Assembly (NCBI GenBank): GCA_015057665.1
Contig: SVDY01000003.1
Location: 1 to 64,000, forward strand
Direction: 5' to 3'
Length of the DNA stretch: 64,000 nt
Source of the DNA: Lachnospiraceae bacterium
GTDB lineage: Bacteria; Bacillota; Clostridia; Lachnospirales; Lachnospiraceae
Each line of letters starts with the position of its first letter. The stretch's first letter is position 1. The notes beneath the pieces were generated by a model that had not been told where the DNA came from, ran no database searches, and was given only the letters and a program-made list of their open reading frames with translations. Below, piece after piece: positions 17,479 through 27,890 of the stretch. Made by a program: the position numbers and the translations under genes.

Positions 17479-18840
17479 ATGATGAAAATCCAGATTCCGA
17501 AACATGCAAATTATATAATTAAAACCTTACAGCATCATGGGTACGAAGCTTATGTTGTAGGAGGCTGCGTAAGAGATGCCGTGCTTGGGCGCAATGCTTC
17601 CGACTGGGATATTACAACTTCGGCCAAACCATTACAGATTAAGAGTATTTTCAATAAGACCATCGATACAGGGTTAAAACATGGCACAGTCACTGTTATG
17701 ATGGAGAAAGAAGGCTATGAGGTGACAACTTACCGAATTGATGGTACTTATGAAGATCACCGCCGTCCAAATGAAGTGACATTTACAACAAGTCTCAGAG
17801 AAGACCTGATGCGGCGTGATTTTACCATCAATGCTATGGCCTATAATGATAAAGATGGTCTGGTTGATTTGTTTGGAGGTATGGAAGATCTTCAAAAAAG
17901 GGTTATCCGCTGTGTGGGCAGAGCCGATGACAGATTTGATGAAGATGCCCTACGTATGCTTCGGGCGATTCGTTTCGCAGCTCAGCTTGGTTTCGAGATT
18001 GATGAAGAGGCGAAAGATGCTATCCGTAGAAAATATCAGTTCTTAAAAGATGTAAGTGCAGAGCGTATTCAGGTGGAACTGACCAAGACCCTCACATCTG
18101 CCCATCCGGAATTATTAAAAACTGCCTATGAACTGGGCATGACATCTGTGTTCCTTCCGGAATTTGATGATATGATGGATACAGCTCAGAACAATCCTCA
18201 CCATAGATATAATGTGGGAGATCATACCATTGAGGTAATGAAGAATATTGGTCCTGACAAGGTAAAACGTCTGGCTGCCTTGCTTCATGATGTGGCAAAG
18301 CCGGTGACCAGATCCACGGATAAGGAAGGCATTGATCATTTTTATAACCATTACAAAAAGAGTGCAGAGATGTCTGAAGAGATTCTTCGCCGTTTAAAAT
18401 ATGACAATCATACGATTAAGAGTGTGAAGCATCTTATCGAATGGCATGATTTCCGATGGGATGACGAATCCTATGCCGGTATTGCGAAAGTGAGAAGACT
18501 GGTGAGCAAAGTAGGAATCGATTACTTTGAGGTCTTATTAGATCTGCAGAGAGCAGATGTGCTTGGGCAGAGTCAATATCTTCAGGATAAAAAGCTGAAA
18601 GTGTTAGATGAAGTATCTGCCATTTACCAGGATGTGAAGAGAAATCATGACTGTCTTACGATTAAGGATCTGAAGATTGATGGTATTGATTTGATTCGCA
18701 GCGGCATTCCGGCCGGCAAACGAATGGGAGTGATTCTTGAGCGGCTTTTGGATATGGTAATCGAGGAACCAAAACTCAACCAGCGTCCGATTCTGCTGGA
18801 ACTGGCGAAGAAGATTAATGATGTTTTGATTTATCATTAG
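17479..18840 (+). CDS. cca: CCA-adding tRNA nucleotidyltransferase with HD domain
   Basis: Adds or repairs the 3' CCA of tRNA. N-terminal nucleotidyltransferase head with YVVGGCVRDAVLGR and the DWDITT metal-binding Asp pair, then the RRDFTINAMAYN segment, the RNA-binding neck, and an HD domain with LLHDVAKP (about 273-280). The HD domain suggests an extra phosphohydrolase activity, as in some bacterial enzymes. 453 residues. Two consecutive ATGs; GGGAGGA lies about 8 nt before the first. Confidence 0.92.
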   Translation: MMKIQIPKHANYIIKTLQHHGYEAYVVGGCVRDAVLGRNASDWDITTSAKPLQIKSIFNKTIDTGLKHGTVTVMMEKEGYEVTTYRIDGTYEDHRRPNEVTFTTSLREDLMRRDFTINAMAYNDKDGLVDLFGGMEDLQKRVIRCVGRADDRFDEDALRMLRAIRFAAQLGFEIDEEAKDAIRRKYQFLKDVSAERIQVELTKTLTSAHPELLKTAYELGMTSVFLPEFDDMMDTAQNNPHHRYNVGDHTIEVMKNIGPDKVKRLAALLHDVAKPVTRSTDKEGIDHFYNHYKKSAEMSEEILRRLKYDNHTIKSVKHLIEWHDFRWDDESYAGIAKVRRLVSKVGIDYFEVLLDLQRADVLGQSQYLQDKKLKVLDEVSAIYQDVKRNHDCLTIKDLKIDGIDLIRSGIPAGKRMGVILERLLDMVIEEPKLNQRPILLELAKKINDVLIYH

Positions 18841-18876
18841 ACAGATATTATATATAGAAGAAAGTGAGCAATATAT

Positions 18877-19743
18877 ATGTGGATTGCAAAAGACTGGAAA
18901 GATTACGAAGTAATCGATTGTTCCGATGGTGAGAAACTGGAGCGATGGGGAGATTATATTCTTCTTCGTCCGGATCCTCAGGTCATTTGGAACACCAAGA
19001 AAGAAGACAGACGATGGAAGCGTTTAAACGCCCATTATCATAGAAGTAAAAAAGGCGGCGGGGAATGGGAATTCTTTGATCTTCCTAAGGAATGGAATAT
19101 TAAATACAAAGAAGCTACCTTCCATTTACAGCCATTTAGTTTTAAACATACAGGACTGTTCCCGGAACAGGCAGTGAACTGGGACTGGTTTGGAGATAAG
19201 ATTAAAAATGCAGGAAGACCGATCAAAGTGCTGAATCTTTTTGCCTACACTGGCGGTGCAACAATCAGTGCGGCTCTTGCCGGAGCTTCGGTCACTCATG
19301 TGGATGCATCGAAAGGCATGGTGACATGGGCTAAGGATAATGCAAGACTTTCCGGACTGGAGGATGCACCGATCCGATGGATTGTAGATGACTGTGTCAA
19401 GTTTGTAGAACGTGAACTTCGAAGAGGCAATCATTACGATGGAATTATTATGGATCCTCCTTCCTATGGACGAGGACCAAAGGGAGAAATCTGGAAGATT
19501 GAAGAAAAGATTTATCCTTTTATTGAACTTTGCAGTAAGCTTTTATCCGACAAGCCGTTATTCTTCCTTGTGAATTCCTATACAACAGGTCTTCAGCCAG
19601 CGGTTCTTACTTATATGATTTCTTCTACCGTGCAGAAGAAATTTGGCGGTAAGGTAGAGTCTGATGAGATCGGGCTTCCGGTGTCCGGTAACGGCCTGGT
19701 GCTCCCTTGTGGCGCAAGCGGACGCTGGGAGAGTAAAGAATAA
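18877..19743 (+). CDS. Class I SAM-dependent RNA methyltransferase (RlmI/RlmL-like)
   Basis: 288-residue methyltransferase of the Methyltrans_SAM (PF10672) type, related to 23S rRNA m5C/m2G enzymes. SAM motif I is VLNLFAYTGGATISAALAG; the acidic loop is VDASKGMVTWAKDNARL; the catalytic motif IV is IIMDPPSYGRG. It lacks a PUA domain, unlike full RlmI. It follows cca by 36 bp, so it is likely cotranscribed. Exact target unknown. Confidence 0.85.
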   Translation: MWIAKDWKDYEVIDCSDGEKLERWGDYILLRPDPQVIWNTKKEDRRWKRLNAHYHRSKKGGGEWEFFDLPKEWNIKYKEATFHLQPFSFKHTGLFPEQAVNWDWFGDKIKNAGRPIKVLNLFAYTGGATISAALAGASVTHVDASKGMVTWAKDNARLSGLEDAPIRWIVDDCVKFVERELRRGNHYDGIIMDPPSYGRGPKGEIWKIEEKIYPFIELCSKLLSDKPLFFLVNSYTTGLQPAVLTYMISSTVQKKFGGKVESDEIGLPVSGNGLVLPCGASGRWESKE

Positions 19744-19919
19744 AACTCTGGGGCGAAAACAGAACAGAATCTGGTGAGACAGAATCTGAAAAATAAATCT
19801 AAAAAATGAATTTTATAAATTTAATCTGATATGGGAGAGGTCAGATATTAGAATAGGTAACGAGGCAGCTTGAAGGTTTTACAGGTCAGTGGAACCGGAA
19901 TGAGGAAAGGGTTGGAAAG

Positions 19920-20321
19920 ATGTTTTTTATAGTGAGTGTAAATCAAGGCAAGAAGAACATTGGACATCATCAGCTAGTTATCTGCGACAAATGTGGTCAG
20001 TATGGAAGATATGAAATACTGATGACCTATATGTATTTAAGTTTATTCTTTCTTCCTATTATAAAATGGAAGAGACGTTATTATGTGAAGACCAGTTGCT
20101 GTCATAGTATGTACCAGCTCAATAATAAACTGGGAGATAAAATCCGCAGAGGAAGAGAAGTGGAGATTACAGCAAAAGACCTGACTCTGCTTCAGAGGGG
20201 CAGTCATACGAAACAGGCACAGAACGTGCAGAAGTTCTGTATTCACTGTAGCTTCACAACAACAGAACCGGATTTTGCATATTGTCCAAAGTGCGGTAAG
20301 CTGTTAGAGGAACAAAAATAA
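19920..20321 (+). CDS. Zinc-ribbon protein
   Basis: 133 residues. Seen: CDKCG near residue 22, a hydrophobic stretch LMTYMYLSLFFLPIIKW, paired Cys (SCCHSMYQL), then a C-terminal zinc ribbon, FCIHCSFTTTEPDFAYCPKCGKLL, with CxxC...CxxC. The stretch YLSLFFLPIIKWKRRYYV followed by Cys is found in small zinc-ribbon proteins of Firmicutes of unknown role. GGAAAG precedes the ATG. The 176-bp gap before it shows nothing recognisable. Confidence 0.7.
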   Translation: MFFIVSVNQGKKNIGHHQLVICDKCGQYGRYEILMTYMYLSLFFLPIIKWKRRYYVKTSCCHSMYQLNNKLGDKIRRGREVEITAKDLTLLQRGSHTKQAQNVQKFCIHCSFTTTEPDFAYCPKCGKLLEEQK

Positions 20322-20351
20322 CAGTATAATTATAATAAGAAAGAGATTGAA

Positions 20352-20376
20352 TGAGGGACAAGTTATTTGTCCCTCG
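20352..20376. terminator. Hairpin after the zinc-ribbon gene
   Basis: GAGGGACAA pairs with TTGTCCCTC around a tiny loop. No U-tract follows, so termination is uncertain. Confidence 0.5.
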
Positions 20377-20486
20377 CTGTATCGGAAGATTAGAGATAGA
20401 AAATAGTATTGGCGTTTTGCACAAAAAATAAGATGCAAGTTCGTAAAATTCGTGGAAAATTTTATTCGCAAAATTTCATAAAACAC

Positions 20487-20515
20487 TTGCAAACCCTTAT
20501 TTTATCGTGTATACT
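20487..20515 (+). promoter_or_regulatory. Sigma-A promoter of the S10 operon
   Basis: TTGCAA (20487-20492), 17 bp, TATACT (20510-20515), 251 bp before rpsJ. Confidence 0.75.
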
Positions 20516-20521
20516 TACAAC

Positions 20522-20766
20522 TGTTGTGACATGATAGCGTTGAAGCGTGAGGTTGCCGCTCGAGGAGTTGTGATGAGCGGGTTTTCCGTGGAGCGAATGT
20601 CAAGTTAGAAAACTGGCGACAAGTCACTGTAACATTCAATTTTACAATCTACGAATATGTAGAGACGCAGTGTGTATGATATATTTTAGGATACACACGG
20701 AGGAGTGGAACAGTCACCGCTTGTCGTACTTAAAGATTTATGTACGAAAAGGAGGCGGCTTTTTTT
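20522..20766 (+). promoter_or_regulatory. Structured 5' leader of the S10 operon
   Basis: About 240 nt with many nested stems: CCGCTC/GAGCGG (20556-20580), CTAC/GTAG (20649-20662), GTGTGTAT/ATACACAC (20670-20698), a long-range CGACAAG/CTTGTCG (20617-20623 with 20720-20726) and CGTAC/GTACG (20725-20746). A leader of this kind before rpsJ suggests r-protein autoregulation, for example by L4, but it does not look like the E. coli S10 leader. Confidence 0.6.
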
Positions 20767-21078
20767 ATGGCAAGTCAAGTAATGAGAATCACACTGAAGG
20801 CGTATGATCATCAGTTAGTCGATGCATCTGCAAAGAGCATCATCGAAACTGTTAAGAAAACAGGATCTAAGGTAAGTGGACCAGTCCCAATGCCAACTAA
20901 GAAAGAAGTAGTAACAATTCTTAGAGCAGTTCACAAATACAAAGATTCCAGAGAACAGTTCGAACAGAGAACACACAAAAGATTAATCGATATCATCGCA
21001 CCTACAAAGAAAACTGTTGACGCATTATCAAAATTAGAAATGCCAGCAGGTGTGTGCATCAACATCAAAATGAAATAG
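20767..21078 (+). CDS. rpsJ: 30S ribosomal protein S10
   Basis: 103 residues, standard S10 ([20 protein letters not shown]) with the PTKKEV and HKRLIDII segments; a 30S head protein that also serves as NusE in antitermination. First gene of the supercluster. The frame is open 9 codons upstream; ATG 20767 gives the conserved N-terminus, although AGGAGG is a rather distant 11 nt away. Confidence 0.96.
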   Translation: MASQVMRITLKAYDHQLVDASAKSIIETVKKTGSKVSGPVPMPTKKEVVTILRAVHKYKDSREQFEQRTHKRLIDIIAPTKKTVDALSKLEMPAGVCINIKMK

Positions 21079-21106
21079 TGAAAAGTTCCTGATAGCTGTC
21101 AAGTGG

Positions 21107-21143
21107 CAGCGGCTAGGATGATTGCTGGCCAGGCAATCCGCTG
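21107..21143 (+). promoter_or_regulatory. Hairpin between rpsJ and rplC
   Basis: CAGCG/CGCTG encloses GATTGC/GCAATC around TGGCCAG. It fills an unusually long 90-nt gap; a processing or regulatory site is possible. Confidence 0.4.
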
Positions 21144-21168
21144 TAGAAAAATTAGGAGGAAAAAAGTA

Positions 21169-21798
21169 ATGACAAAAGCAATTTTGGCTACAAAAGTCGG
21201 AATGACTCAGATCTTCAACGAAGATGGAGTATTAACACCAGTTACTGTATTACAGGCTGGACCATGTGCTGTAACTCAGGTTAAAACAGTAGAAAATGAT
21301 GGATACGCTGCAGTACAGGTTGGTTACTGTGACAAGAGAGAAAAGCTTGTTACAAAACCTATGAAAGGTCACTTTGAGAAAGCAGGTGTTGCTCCAAAGA
21401 GATTCGTAAAAGAATTCAAATTTGAAAACGCAGAAACTTACGCTGTAGGACAGGAAATCACAGTTGAAATGTTCGCAGCAGGAGATAAAATCGACGTAAC
21501 AGCTACTTCCAAAGGTAAAGGTTTTGCTGGAGCAATTAAGAGACACGGACTTCACACAGGTCCTAAGACTCACGGTTCCAAATACCACCGTCACGCTGGT
21601 TCCAACGGTGCTTGTTCTGATCCAAGCCGTGTATTCAAGGGCAAAAAGATGGCAGGACATGCTGGTGCTGAACAGGTTACAGTTCAGAACTTAGAAGTTG
21701 TAAGAGTTGACGCAGAAAACAATGTAATCTTAGTTAAAGGTGCTGTACCAGGACCTAAGAAAGCATTAGTAACAGTAAAACAGTCAGTTAAAGCGTAA
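21169..21798 (+). CDS. rplC: 50S ribosomal protein L3
   Basis: 209 residues; [16 protein letters not shown] start and the [11 protein letters not shown]...[11 protein letters not shown] central loop that reaches toward the peptidyl transferase centre. Upstream in-frame codons are ignored because AGGAGG precedes ATG 21169. Confidence 0.96.
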   Translation: MTKAILATKVGMTQIFNEDGVLTPVTVLQAGPCAVTQVKTVENDGYAAVQVGYCDKREKLVTKPMKGHFEKAGVAPKRFVKEFKFENAETYAVGQEITVEMFAAGDKIDVTATSKGKGFAGAIKRHGLHTGPKTHGSKYHRHAGSNGACSDPSRVFKGKKMAGHAGAEQVTVQNLEVVRVDAENNVILVKGAVPGPKKALVTVKQSVKA

Positions 21799-21823
21799 TT
21801 GACGAAGGAAGGAGGCAATACAG

Positions 21824-22444
21824 ATGGCAACAGTATCTGTTTATAATATGGAAGGCCAGGAAGTGGGAACAATCGAACTTAACGATTCCATTTTCGCAGC
21901 TAATGTAAATGAGCATCTCGTTCATATGGCAGTAGTTCAGCAGCTTGCTAACAACCGTCAGGGAACACAGAGTGCAAAAACACGTGCCGAAGTAAGCGGC
22001 GGTGGAAAGAAACCTTGGAGACAGAAAGGAACTGGTCACGCTAGACAGGGTTCAACAAGAGCTCCACAGTGGACAGGCGGCGGAGTTGTATTCGCACCAA
22101 AGCCACGCGACTACTCTTTCAAATTAAACAAAAAAGAAAAGAGAGCAGCTTTAAAATCTGTATTAACATCTAAAGTTAACGACAAGAAATTCATCGTTGT
22201 TGACGAGTTAAAATTCGATACAATCAAAACAAAGAATATGGTTGCAGTTCTTAAGAACTTAAACGCTAACAAAGCTTTAGTTGTTCTTAACGAAAAAGAT
22301 GACACAGTTATCAAATCTGCAAACAACATTCCAAACGTTCAGACTGCATTAACATCCACAATCAATGTTTACGACATCTTAAAACATGACACAATGGTTG
22401 TTACAAAAGCTGCAGTAGCAACAATCGAGGAGGTATACGCATAA
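21824..22444 (+). CDS. rplD: 50S ribosomal protein L4
   Basis: 206 residues with the extended loop [19 protein letters not shown] lining the exit tunnel. L4 is the autoregulator of the S10 operon in E. coli, which makes it the candidate ligand for the leader at 20522-20766. Stop and rplW start overlap (TAATG). Confidence 0.96.
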   Translation: MATVSVYNMEGQEVGTIELNDSIFAANVNEHLVHMAVVQQLANNRQGTQSAKTRAEVSGGGKKPWRQKGTGHARQGSTRAPQWTGGGVVFAPKPRDYSFKLNKKEKRAALKSVLTSKVNDKKFIVVDELKFDTIKTKNMVAVLKNLNANKALVVLNEKDDTVIKSANNIPNVQTALTSTINVYDILKHDTMVVTKAAVATIEEVYA

Positions 22445-22743
22445 TGGCAGATATCAAATACTATGACGTTATTTTAAAACCTATCGTGACAGAAAAATCT
22501 ATGTCCGACATGGCTGAAAAGAAATATACTTTCTCCGTACACCCAACAGCAACAAAGAATATGATCAAAGAAGCTGTTGAAAAAATGTTCGAAGGAACAA
22601 AAGTTGCAAAAGTAAACACAATGAACTACGATGGCAAAATCAAACGTCGTGGAATGGTTTACGGAAGAACAGCAAAGATGAAAAAAGCTATCGTAACATT
22701 AACAGCAGATAGCAAAGACATCGAAATCTTCGCAGGATTATAA
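22444..22743 (+). CDS. rplW: 50S ribosomal protein L23
   Basis: 99 residues, PIVTEKSM start motif and [17 protein letters not shown] loop. Located at the tunnel exit, docking site for trigger factor and SRP. Translationally coupled to rplD. Confidence 0.95.
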   Translation: MADIKYYDVILKPIVTEKSMSDMAEKKYTFSVHPTATKNMIKEAVEKMFEGTKVAKVNTMNYDGKIKRRGMVYGRTAKMKKAIVTLTADSKDIEIFAGL

Positions 22744-22821
22744 GATAAAGCGAGTTCGAGTTAAATTAAACCATACGCAATCTAAGCGTGACGATAAATA
22801 GAATTGAAAGGAGAAAGAGTA

Positions 22822-23664
22822 ATGGGAATCAAGACATTTAACCCATATACACCTTCCAGAAGACATATGACCGGTTTAGATTTCAGTGAAATCACAAAAT
22901 CTACTCCAGAGAAATCCTTAACAGTTTCTTTAAAGAAAACAGCTGGTCGTAACAATCAGGGAAAAATCACAGTTAGACACCATGGTGGTGGATCTAGAAG
23001 AAAATACAGAATCATCGACTTCAAGAGAAACAAAGACGGCATTCCAGCAAAGGTTGTTTCTATTGAATACGATCCAAACAGAACAGCTAACATCGCTCTT
23101 TTACAGTACGTAGATGGCGAGAAAGCATATATCATTGCACCTAACAAGTTAAAAGTTGGCATGACAATCATGAATGGACCAGAAGCCGAAGTAAGAATCG
23201 GTAACGCTCTTCCACTTGCTAACATTCCTGTAGGTACAGAAGTCCACAACATTGAGTTATATCCAGGCAAAGGCGGACAGTTAGTTCGTTCCGCAGGTAA
23301 CTCCGCTCAGTTAATGGCTAAAGAAGGTAAATATGCTACACTTAGACTTCCTTCTGGCGAAATGAGACTTGTTCCTATTGTTTGCCGTGCAACAGTTGGT
23401 CAGGTTGGAAACATCGAACACGACCTTGTTAACATCGGTAAAGCCGGACGTAAACGTCACATGGGTATCCGCCCAACAGTACGTGGTTCCGTAATGAACC
23501 CTAATGACCATCCACACGGTGGTGGTGAAGGTAAATGTGGTATCGGTCGTCCAGGCCCATCTACACCTTGGGGTAAACCAGCACTCGGCTTAAAGACAAG
23601 AAAGAAAAACAAACAGTCCAACAAGCTCATCGTAAGAAGAAGAGACGGAAAGAGCTTCAAATAA
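22822..23664 (+). CDS. rplB: 50S ribosomal protein L2
   Basis: 280 residues; [13 protein letters not shown] start and the peptidyl-transferase-proximal [14 protein letters not shown] motif with the conserved His. AAAGGAG before ATG 22822 sets the start 6 codons into the open frame. Preceded by a 78-nt gap. Confidence 0.97.
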   Translation: MGIKTFNPYTPSRRHMTGLDFSEITKSTPEKSLTVSLKKTAGRNNQGKITVRHHGGGSRRKYRIIDFKRNKDGIPAKVVSIEYDPNRTANIALLQYVDGEKAYIIAPNKLKVGMTIMNGPEAEVRIGNALPLANIPVGTEVHNIELYPGKGGQLVRSAGNSAQLMAKEGKYATLRLPSGEMRLVPIVCRATVGQVGNIEHDLVNIGKAGRKRHMGIRPTVRGSVMNPNDHPHGGGEGKCGIGRPGPSTPWGKPALGLKTRKKNKQSNKLIVRRRDGKSFK

Positions 23665-23680
23665 TTAGGAGGTTTAAGAA

Positions 23681-23962
23681 ATGGCACGTTCACTTAAAAA
23701 AGGACCATTCGCAGATGCTCACTTACTTAAGAAAGTTGATGCTATGAATGCAGCTGGCGAGAAATCCGTAATCAAAACATGGTCTCGTCGCTCCACAATC
23801 TTCCCATCTTTCGTAGGTCATACATTTGCATTACATGACGGAAGAAAACATGTACCTGTATACGTTACAGAAGACATGGTAGGACACAAACTCGGTGAGT
23901 TCGTAGCAACAAGAACTTACAGAGGACATGGAAAAGACGAAAAGAAATCTAGAGTTCGTTAA
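23681..23962 (+). CDS. rpsS: 30S ribosomal protein S19
   Basis: 93 residues, [10 protein letters not shown] start and the [17 protein letters not shown] segment; 30S head protein contacting S13. Confidence 0.96.
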   Translation: MARSLKKGPFADAHLLKKVDAMNAAGEKSVIKTWSRRSTIFPSFVGHTFALHDGRKHVPVYVTEDMVGHKLGEFVATRTYRGHGKDEKKSRVR

Positions 23963-23994
23963 TATAACTAAATGTTGAAAGGAGGTTTTCATCC

Positions 23995-24387
23995 ATGGCA
24001 AGAGGACATAGATCCCAAATTAAAAGAGAAAGAAATGCAGCATCCAATGCAGCAAAAAGACCATCTGCTAAGTTATCTTACGCAAGAGTGTCTGTAACAA
24101 AAGCTTGCTTCGTATTAGATGCGATCAGAGGAAAAGACGTTGAAACAGCTCTTGGTATCCTCACATACAACCCAAGATATGCTTCAAGTTTAATTAAAAA
24201 ATTATTAGAATCCGCAATTGCAAACGCAGAGAACAACAACGGTATGAAGAGAGAAAACCTTTACGTTGCAGAATGCTATGCAAACAAAGGACCTACAATG
24301 AAGAGAATTCAGCCAAGAGCACAGGGTAGAGCTTACAGAATCGAAAAGAGAATGAGCCATATCACTGTAGTTGTTGATGAGAGATAA
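23995..24387 (+). CDS. rplV: 50S ribosomal protein L22
   Basis: 130 residues, with [29 protein letters not shown] and the C-terminal beta-hairpin loop ([19 protein letters not shown]) that lines the exit tunnel. Slightly longer than average at the N-terminus. Confidence 0.95.
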   Translation: MARGHRSQIKRERNAASNAAKRPSAKLSYARVSVTKACFVLDAIRGKDVETALGILTYNPRYASSLIKKLLESAIANAENNNGMKRENLYVAECYANKGPTMKRIQPRAQGRAYRIEKRMSHITVVVDER

Positions 24388-24400
24388 TAAGGAGGCAATA

Positions 24401-25060
24401 ATGGGACAGAAAGTTAATCCTCATGGCTTAAGAGTCGGAATCATTAAAGATTGGGACTCCAGATGGTATGCGGAAGCTGATTTCGCAGACTACTTAGTAG
24501 AAGATAACAAAATCAGAGTATTCGTTAAAAATAAATTATACAGCGCTGGTATCTCCAAAGTTGAAATCGAAAGATCTTCTGACAGAGTGAAATTAATCAT
24601 CCACACAGCTAAACCTGGTGTAGTAATCGGTAGAGGCGGTTCCGCTATCGAAGCACTCAAAAAAGAAATCCAGACAATGACAACAGCGAAAAAAGTTTTA
24701 ATCGACATCAAAGAGATTAAACGTCCAGATAAAGATGCTCAGTTAGTAGCAGAAAACATCGCTCAGCAGTTAGAAAACCGTATCTCCTTCAGACGTGCAA
24801 TGAAATCTTGCATGCAGAGAACAATGAGAGCAGGCGCTCTTGGTATCAAGACAGCAGTTTCTGGTCGTCTTGGTGGTGCAGATATGGCTCGTACAGAGTT
24901 CTACAGCGAAGGAAATATTCCACTGCAGACACTTCGTGCAAACATCGACTATGGCTTTGCTGAAGCAGACACAACATATGGTAAAGTAGGCGTTAAAGCT
25001 TGGGTTTACCATGGTGAAGTTCTTCCAGCAAGAAAAGAAAAGGAAGGGAGCGATAAATAA
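24401..25060 (+). CDS. rpsC: 30S ribosomal protein S3
   Basis: 219 residues; [14 protein letters not shown] start, KH domain with [17 protein letters not shown], and the C-terminal domain with [22 protein letters not shown] precedes ATG 24401. Stop overlaps the rplP start by one base. Confidence 0.96.
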   Translation: MGQKVNPHGLRVGIIKDWDSRWYAEADFADYLVEDNKIRVFVKNKLYSAGISKVEIERSSDRVKLIIHTAKPGVVIGRGGSAIEALKKEIQTMTTAKKVLIDIKEIKRPDKDAQLVAENIAQQLENRISFRRAMKSCMQRTMRAGALGIKTAVSGRLGGADMARTEFYSEGNIPLQTLRANIDYGFAEADTTYGKVGVKAWVYHGEVLPARKEKEGSDK

Positions 25061-25479
25061 TGTTAATGCCTAAAAGAGTAAAACGCCGTAAACAGTTCCG
25101 TGGCAGCATGGCAGGTAAGGCGTCCAGAGGTAACAAAATCGTTTATGGTGAATATGGTATCGTGGCTATGGAGCCAGCATGGATTCGCTCCAACCAGATC
25201 GAAGCAGCCCGTATCGCTATGACACGTCACATCAAACGTGGTGGTAAAGTTTGGATCAAAATTTTCCCAGACAAACCTGTAACAACAAAACCAGCTGAAA
25301 CACGTATGGGTTCCGGTAAAGGTACACTGGAATATTGGGTAGCAGTAGTTAAACCAGGACGCGTAATGTTCGAAATCGCAGGAGTAGCTGAAGAAACAGC
25401 TAGAGAAGCTCTTCGTCTTGCAACACACAAATTACCACTCAAATGCAAGATCGTTTCTCGCGAGGACTTAGAAGCGTAA
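25060..25479 (+). CDS. rplP: 50S ribosomal protein L16
   Basis: 139 residues, [15 protein letters not shown] start, [20 protein letters not shown] core. The Arg that is hydroxylated in E. coli lies in this core. ATG 25060 matches the family N-terminus better than ATG 25066. Confidence 0.96.
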   Translation: MLMPKRVKRRKQFRGSMAGKASRGNKIVYGEYGIVAMEPAWIRSNQIEAARIAMTRHIKRGGKVWIKIFPDKPVTTKPAETRMGSGKGTLEYWVAVVKPGRVMFEIAGVAEETAREALRLATHKLPLKCKIVSREDLEA

Positions 25480-25494
25480 TTAAGAGGTGGAATA

Positions 25495-25695
25495 ATGAAG
25501 AAAACTAATTTCGTAAAAGAATTAAATACAAAGTCCGTTGCTGAGTTAAATAACGAATTAGTTGCTGCAAAAAAGGAATTATTCAACTTAAGATTCCAGA
25601 ACGCAACTAACCAGTTAGATAACACAAGCAGAATCAAAGAAGTAAGACGTAATATCGCTCGTATCCAGGGCGCTATTACAAAAGCTAACGCTTAA
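25495..25695 (+). CDS. rpmC: 50S ribosomal protein L29
   Basis: 66 residues, two-helix protein with [19 protein letters not shown]; tunnel-exit rim next to L23. Confidence 0.95.
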   Translation: MKKTNFVKELNTKSVAELNNELVAAKKELFNLRFQNATNQLDNTSRIKEVRRNIARIQGAITKANA

Positions 25696-25721
25696 TAGTA
25701 TTCCAGGAAGGAGATATTATC

Positions 25722-25976
25722 GTGGAAAGAAATCTTAGAAAAACACGTGTTGGTCTTGTAGTAAGTGACAAGATGGACAAAACAATCGTGGTTGCAATTC
25801 AGGATAACGTAAGACATCCTTTATATAAGAAAATCGTAAAAAGAACTTACAAATTAAAAGCACACGATGCTAACAATGAATGTCGTGTTGGTGATAGAGT
25901 AAAAGTTATGGAAACAAGACCTTTATCTAAAGATAAAAGATGGAGACTTGTAGAGATCGTTGAAAAAGCAAAATAA
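25722..25976 (+). CDS. rpsQ: 30S ribosomal protein S17
   Basis: 84 residues, [21 protein letters not shown]-fold start and [20 protein letters not shown] end. GTG start with GGAGA upstream. Confidence 0.95.
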   Translation: MERNLRKTRVGLVVSDKMDKTIVVAIQDNVRHPLYKKIVKRTYKLKAHDANNECRVGDRVKVMETRPLSKDKRWRLVEIVEKAK

Positions 25977-26003
25977 TCTATTGCTTAGGAAGGAGACAAA
26001 AGC

Positions 26004-26372
26004 ATGATTCAGCAGGAGTCTAGACTTAGAGTAGCCGACAACACAGGAGCAAAAGAATTACTTTGCATCCGTGTACTTGGCGGTTCAGTTAGAAGATATG
26101 CAAACATCGGTGATGTTATCGTTGCTTCTGTTAAAGATGCAACACCAGGTGGAGTTGTAAAAAAAGGTGACGTAGTGAAAGCCGTTGTAGTTCGTACCAA
26201 ACATGGTGCTCGCCGTAAAGACGGTTCTTATATCAAATTTGATGAAAACGCTGCAGTAATTATTAAAGATGACGGAAACCCACGTGGAACACGTATCTTT
26301 GGACCTGTAGCCAGAGAATTAAGAGAAAAGAAATACATGAAAATTGTTTCATTAGCACCAGAAGTATTATAA
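26004..26372 (+). CDS. rplN: 50S ribosomal protein L14
   Basis: 122 residues, [19 protein letters not shown] start and [25 protein letters not shown] end, both invariant in the family. Confidence 0.97.
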   Translation: MIQQESRLRVADNTGAKELLCIRVLGGSVRRYANIGDVIVASVKDATPGGVVKKGDVVKAVVVRTKHGARRKDGSYIKFDENAAVIIKDDGNPRGTRIFGPVARELREKKYMKIVSLAPEVL

Positions 26373-26384
26373 GGAGGGGCTGAA

Positions 26385-26696
26385 ATGTCTAAAATTAAAA
26401 AAGGCGACCTTGTACAGGTTATCGCTGGTAAAGATAAAGGCAAAGAAGGCAAGATTATTGCTGTAAATAAAAAGAACAATACAGTCCTCGTTGAAGGCGC
26501 TAATATGATTACAAAACATACAAAACCAAGCGCTTCCAACCAGCAGGGTGGTATTATTCACCAGGAAGGACCTATCGATATTTCTAACGTAATGTACCTT
26601 CACAAAGGCCAGCCAGTAAGAATTGGCTATGCTATGGATGGTGACAAAAAAGTTCGTGTTGCTAAAACTAAAAACGGACAGGAAATTATCGGTTAA
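26385..26696 (+). CDS. rplX: 50S ribosomal protein L24
   Basis: 103 residues with an N-terminal KOW motif ([19 protein letters not shown]); assembly initiator of the 50S subunit. Confidence 0.96.
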   Translation: MSKIKKGDLVQVIAGKDKGKEGKIIAVNKKNNTVLVEGANMITKHTKPSASNQQGGIIHQEGPIDISNVMYLHKGQPVRIGYAMDGDKKVRVAKTKNGQEIIG

Positions 26697-26719
26697 TTAC
26701 TAGGAAGGAGGGTCTAACG

Positions 26720-27259
26720 GTGAGTAGATTTAAAGATATGTACCAGAACGAAATCGTTGCTGGCTTAACAAAAAAATTCGAATACAAAAATCCTATGCAG
26801 GTACCAAAGCTCGATAAAGTTGTAATCAACATCGGTCTTGGCGAAGCAAAAGATAACCACAAACTTTTAGATGCTGCTATCAAAGATCTTGAAATCATCT
26901 CCGGTCAGAAAGCAGTTATCTGTAAAGCGAAAAAATCCGTTGCTAACTTCAAATTACGTGAAGGTATGTCTATCGGATGTAAAGTAACATTAAGAGGCGA
27001 AAAAATGTATGAATTCGTTGATCGTCTCATCAGCCTTGCATTACCACGAGTACGTGACTTTAGAGGTGTTAACCCTAACGCATTCGATGGTAGAGGTAAC
27101 TATGCATTAGGTATCAAGGAACAGTTAATTTTCCCAGAAATCGAATATGATAAAGTAGAAAAAGTTCTTGGTATGGACATCATCTTCGTTACAACAGCGA
27201 AGACAGATGAAGAAGGCCGCGAATTACTTAAATTATTCGGTATGCCATTTGCGAAATAG
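26720..27259 (+). CDS. rplE: 50S ribosomal protein L5
   Basis: 179 residues, standard length; [16 protein letters not shown] start region, GCKVTLRG and [11 protein letters not shown] motifs. GTG start after AAGGAGGG. Binds 5S rRNA. Confidence 0.96.
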   Translation: MSRFKDMYQNEIVAGLTKKFEYKNPMQVPKLDKVVINIGLGEAKDNHKLLDAAIKDLEIISGQKAVICKAKKSVANFKLREGMSIGCKVTLRGEKMYEFVDRLISLALPRVRDFRGVNPNAFDGRGNYALGIKEQLIFPEIEYDKVEKVLGMDIIFVTTAKTDEEGRELLKLFGMPFAK

Positions 27260-27273
27260 TAAGGAGGATCACC

Positions 27274-27459
27274 ATGGCTAAGACAGCAATGAAAGTAAAA
27301 CAGTCTCGTAAGCAGAAATTCTCCACAAGAGAATACAATCGTTGTAGAATCTGTGGTCGTCCACATGCTTACTTAAGAAAATACGGAATCTGCAGAATTT
27401 GCTTCCGCGAATTAGCATACAAAGGCGAGATTCCAGGCGTTAAAAAAGCAAGCTGGTAA
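27274..27459 (+). CDS. rpsZ: 30S ribosomal protein S14 type Z (zinc-binding)
   Basis: 61 residues; [21 protein letters not shown] holds the two CxxC pairs that bind zinc, so this is the short C+ form. No zinc-free paralogue is present in this window. Confidence 0.96.
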   Translation: MAKTAMKVKQSRKQKFSTREYNRCRICGRPHAYLRKYGICRICFRELAYKGEIPGVKKASW

Positions 27460-27488
27460 GATAGATTTAAGAAGGAGGCATTTGAACA

Positions 27489-27890
27489 ATGACACATAGC
27501 GATCCAATCGCAGATATGCTTACAAGAATTCGTAATGCAAATACTGCTAAACATGATACAGTAGATGTTCCATCTTCTAAGATGAAATTAGCTATCGCTG
27601 AAATTCTTCTTAAAGAAGGCTTCATCAAATCTTTCGAAGTTATCGAAGAAGGTAACTTTAAAACAATCCGCATCGCATTAAAATACGGTGCAGACAAAAA
27701 CCAGAGAATCATCACAGGCATTAAGAGAATTTCCAAACCAGGTCTTCGTGTATACGCTGGTGCAGAAGATATGCCAAAAGTATTAGGTGGTCTTGGTATC
27801 GCAATCGTTTCCACAAACAAAGGTGTTATGACAGATAAAGAAGCTAGAGCACTTAACGTTGGTGGCGAAGTACTTTGCTTTGTATGGTAG
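27489..27890 (+). CDS. rpsH: 30S ribosomal protein S8
   Basis: 133 residues, [17 protein letters not shown] start and the [12 protein letters not shown] and [20 protein letters not shown] motifs. S8 is the spc-operon autoregulator in E. coli. A structured 369-nt gap follows it here. Confidence 0.96.
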   Translation: MTHSDPIADMLTRIRNANTAKHDTVDVPSSKMKLAIAEILLKEGFIKSFEVIEEGNFKTIRIALKYGADKNQRIITGIKRISKPGLRVYAGAEDMPKVLGGLGIAIVSTNKGVMTDKEARALNVGGEVLCFVW

